Assembly: GCA_035689185.1 (NCBI GenBank)
Contig: DASSLY010000007.1
Span: 1-5,927, forward strand
Direction of reading: 5' to 3'
DNA: 5,927 nucleotides
From: DASSLY01 sp035689185
GTDB taxonomy: Bacteria > Actinomycetota > Actinomycetes > Actinomycetales > Dermatophilaceae
The notes under the pieces were generated by a model that ran no database searches, had not been told where the DNA came from, and worked only from the letters and a program-made list of their open reading frames with translations. The position numbers were made by a program, and so were the translations under genes. Below are positions 5,363-5,927 of the stretch, in pieces (position 1 is the first letter of the stretch; every line of letters starts with the position of its first letter).

Positions 5363-5927
5363 GCCGCCGGCCGTGGGGTTCGACCTGGACCTCACCCTGG
5401 TCGACTCCCGCGAACGGATCATCAGCGCCTACGTGCGGGCGCTGCGCGACATCGGCGCGGAGGTCACCCGGGAGGCGCTCGAGCCGCACCTGGGCATCCC
5501 GCTGGCGATGACCGCGGCCGCCGTTGCCCCGGCGGTCGACGCGGACGCGCTGGTGCTGCGCTACCGCCACTACTACGACGAGCCGGACGCGCCGGTAACG
5601 CAGCCGATGCCGGGGGCGGCCGATGCGCTGCGCGCGGTCCGAGACGCCGGCGGGCGGACCGTCGTCGTGTCGGCGAAGTACACCCCGGCGGTGCACCAGG
5701 CCCTGGCCGAGGCCGGGCTGACCGCGTTGGTGGACGTCGCGTACGGGGAGCTGTTCGCCGCCGACAAGGCGGTGGCCCTGGCCGAGCAGGGGGCGTCGGT
5801 CTACGTCGGGGACCACCCCGGCGACATGGCCGCCGCCGCTGCCTGCGGTGCGTATGCCGTGGGCGTCGCCTCGGGCGCGAACGACGAGGCGGCACTGCGC
5901 GCCGCGGGGGCCGACGTCACGCTTCCC
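5355..5927 (+). CDS. HAD-family hydrolase, phosphoglycolate-phosphatase-like (3' end cut)
   Basis: The frame runs open from 5328 to the end of the window, giving 191 codons from the TTG at 5355. HAD motifs are in order: motif I FDLDLT (nucleophile D10, acid/base D12), motif II Ser in VVVSAK (S106), motif III Lys in AADKA (K138) and motif IV VGDHPGDM (D153, D157). The stretch between motifs I and II is an alpha-helical cap of the small C1 type, as in Gph-like phosphatases. The natural substrate cannot be inferred; Gph-type enzymes dephosphorylate small phosphomonoesters in the cytoplasm. TTG at 5355-5357 overlaps the peptidase stop (TTGGCTGA), suggesting translational coupling. A GTG at 5373, 10 nt past that stop, is the alternative and would still keep motif I. 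Neither has a good Shine-Dalgarno sequence. From the usual family length, only a short C-terminal piece should be missing. Confidence 0.87.
   Translation, partial: MAEPPAVGFDLDLTLVDSRERIISAYVRALRDIGAEVTREALEPHLGIPLAMTAAAVAPAVDADALVLRYRHYYDEPDAPVTQPMPGAADALRAVRDAGGRTVVVSAKYTPAVHQALAEAGLTALVDVAYGELFAADKAVALAEQGASVYVGDHPGDMAAAAACGAYAVGVASGANDEAALRAAGADVTLP

Noticed and set aside
4451..5422. 323-residue minus-strand open frame
   Set aside because: It is antisense to the metallopeptidase, which has an intact zinc site and a good ribosome binding site; the antisense product is Val/Gly/Ala/Arg-rich with no motif.

Overview
The window is GC-rich throughout (about 70% by eye), with G/C-ending codons, GTG/TTG starts and protein families typical of high-GC Actinomycetota. 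I cannot name a genus from it. It looks chromosomal: housekeeping-type genes surround one repeat-rich intergenic region, and an insertion-sequence fragment sits at the left edge.

Layout from left to right. (1) Bases 1-103, minus strand: the first 34 codons of a transposase that resembles the IS1595 family and runs off the window. (2) 149-2017, minus: a complete type IV ABC exporter half-transporter (membrane domain plus ATPase). (3) 2018-2702: a 685-bp non-coding stretch. It holds a roughly 200-bp sequence present twice at a 257-bp period, palindromes, and 18 copies of an 8-bp motif (GTGTCATC and variants) spaced mostly 19-20 bp apart. This is the most unusual part of the window. (4) 2703-4301, minus: a complete ABC-F protein with two ATPase domains and no membrane segments. 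(5) 4302-4462: a divergent intergenic region with an 11-bp-arm inverted repeat in the ABC-F leader, a candidate pair of opposed -10 elements and a small hairpin before the next gene. (6) 4463-5362, plus: a membrane-anchored YpfJ-type neutral zinc metallopeptidase. (7) 5355-5927, plus: a HAD-family phosphatase that overlaps the peptidase stop codon and is cut by the right edge.

The peptidase and HAD gene probably form one transcription unit reading right. The ABC-F gene reads left from the same intergenic region. The exporter also reads left, but the 685-bp repeat block separates it from ABC-F, so it probably has its own promoter, within or near the repeats. Nothing in the sequence joins these genes into one pathway. 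The exporter's substrate, the ABC-F protein's ribosomal role and the peptidase's target cannot be read from the sequence.

No CRISPR-Cas locus, defence system, prophage or biosynthetic cluster is visible. The undescribed element most worth following up is the repeat block between the two ABC genes.
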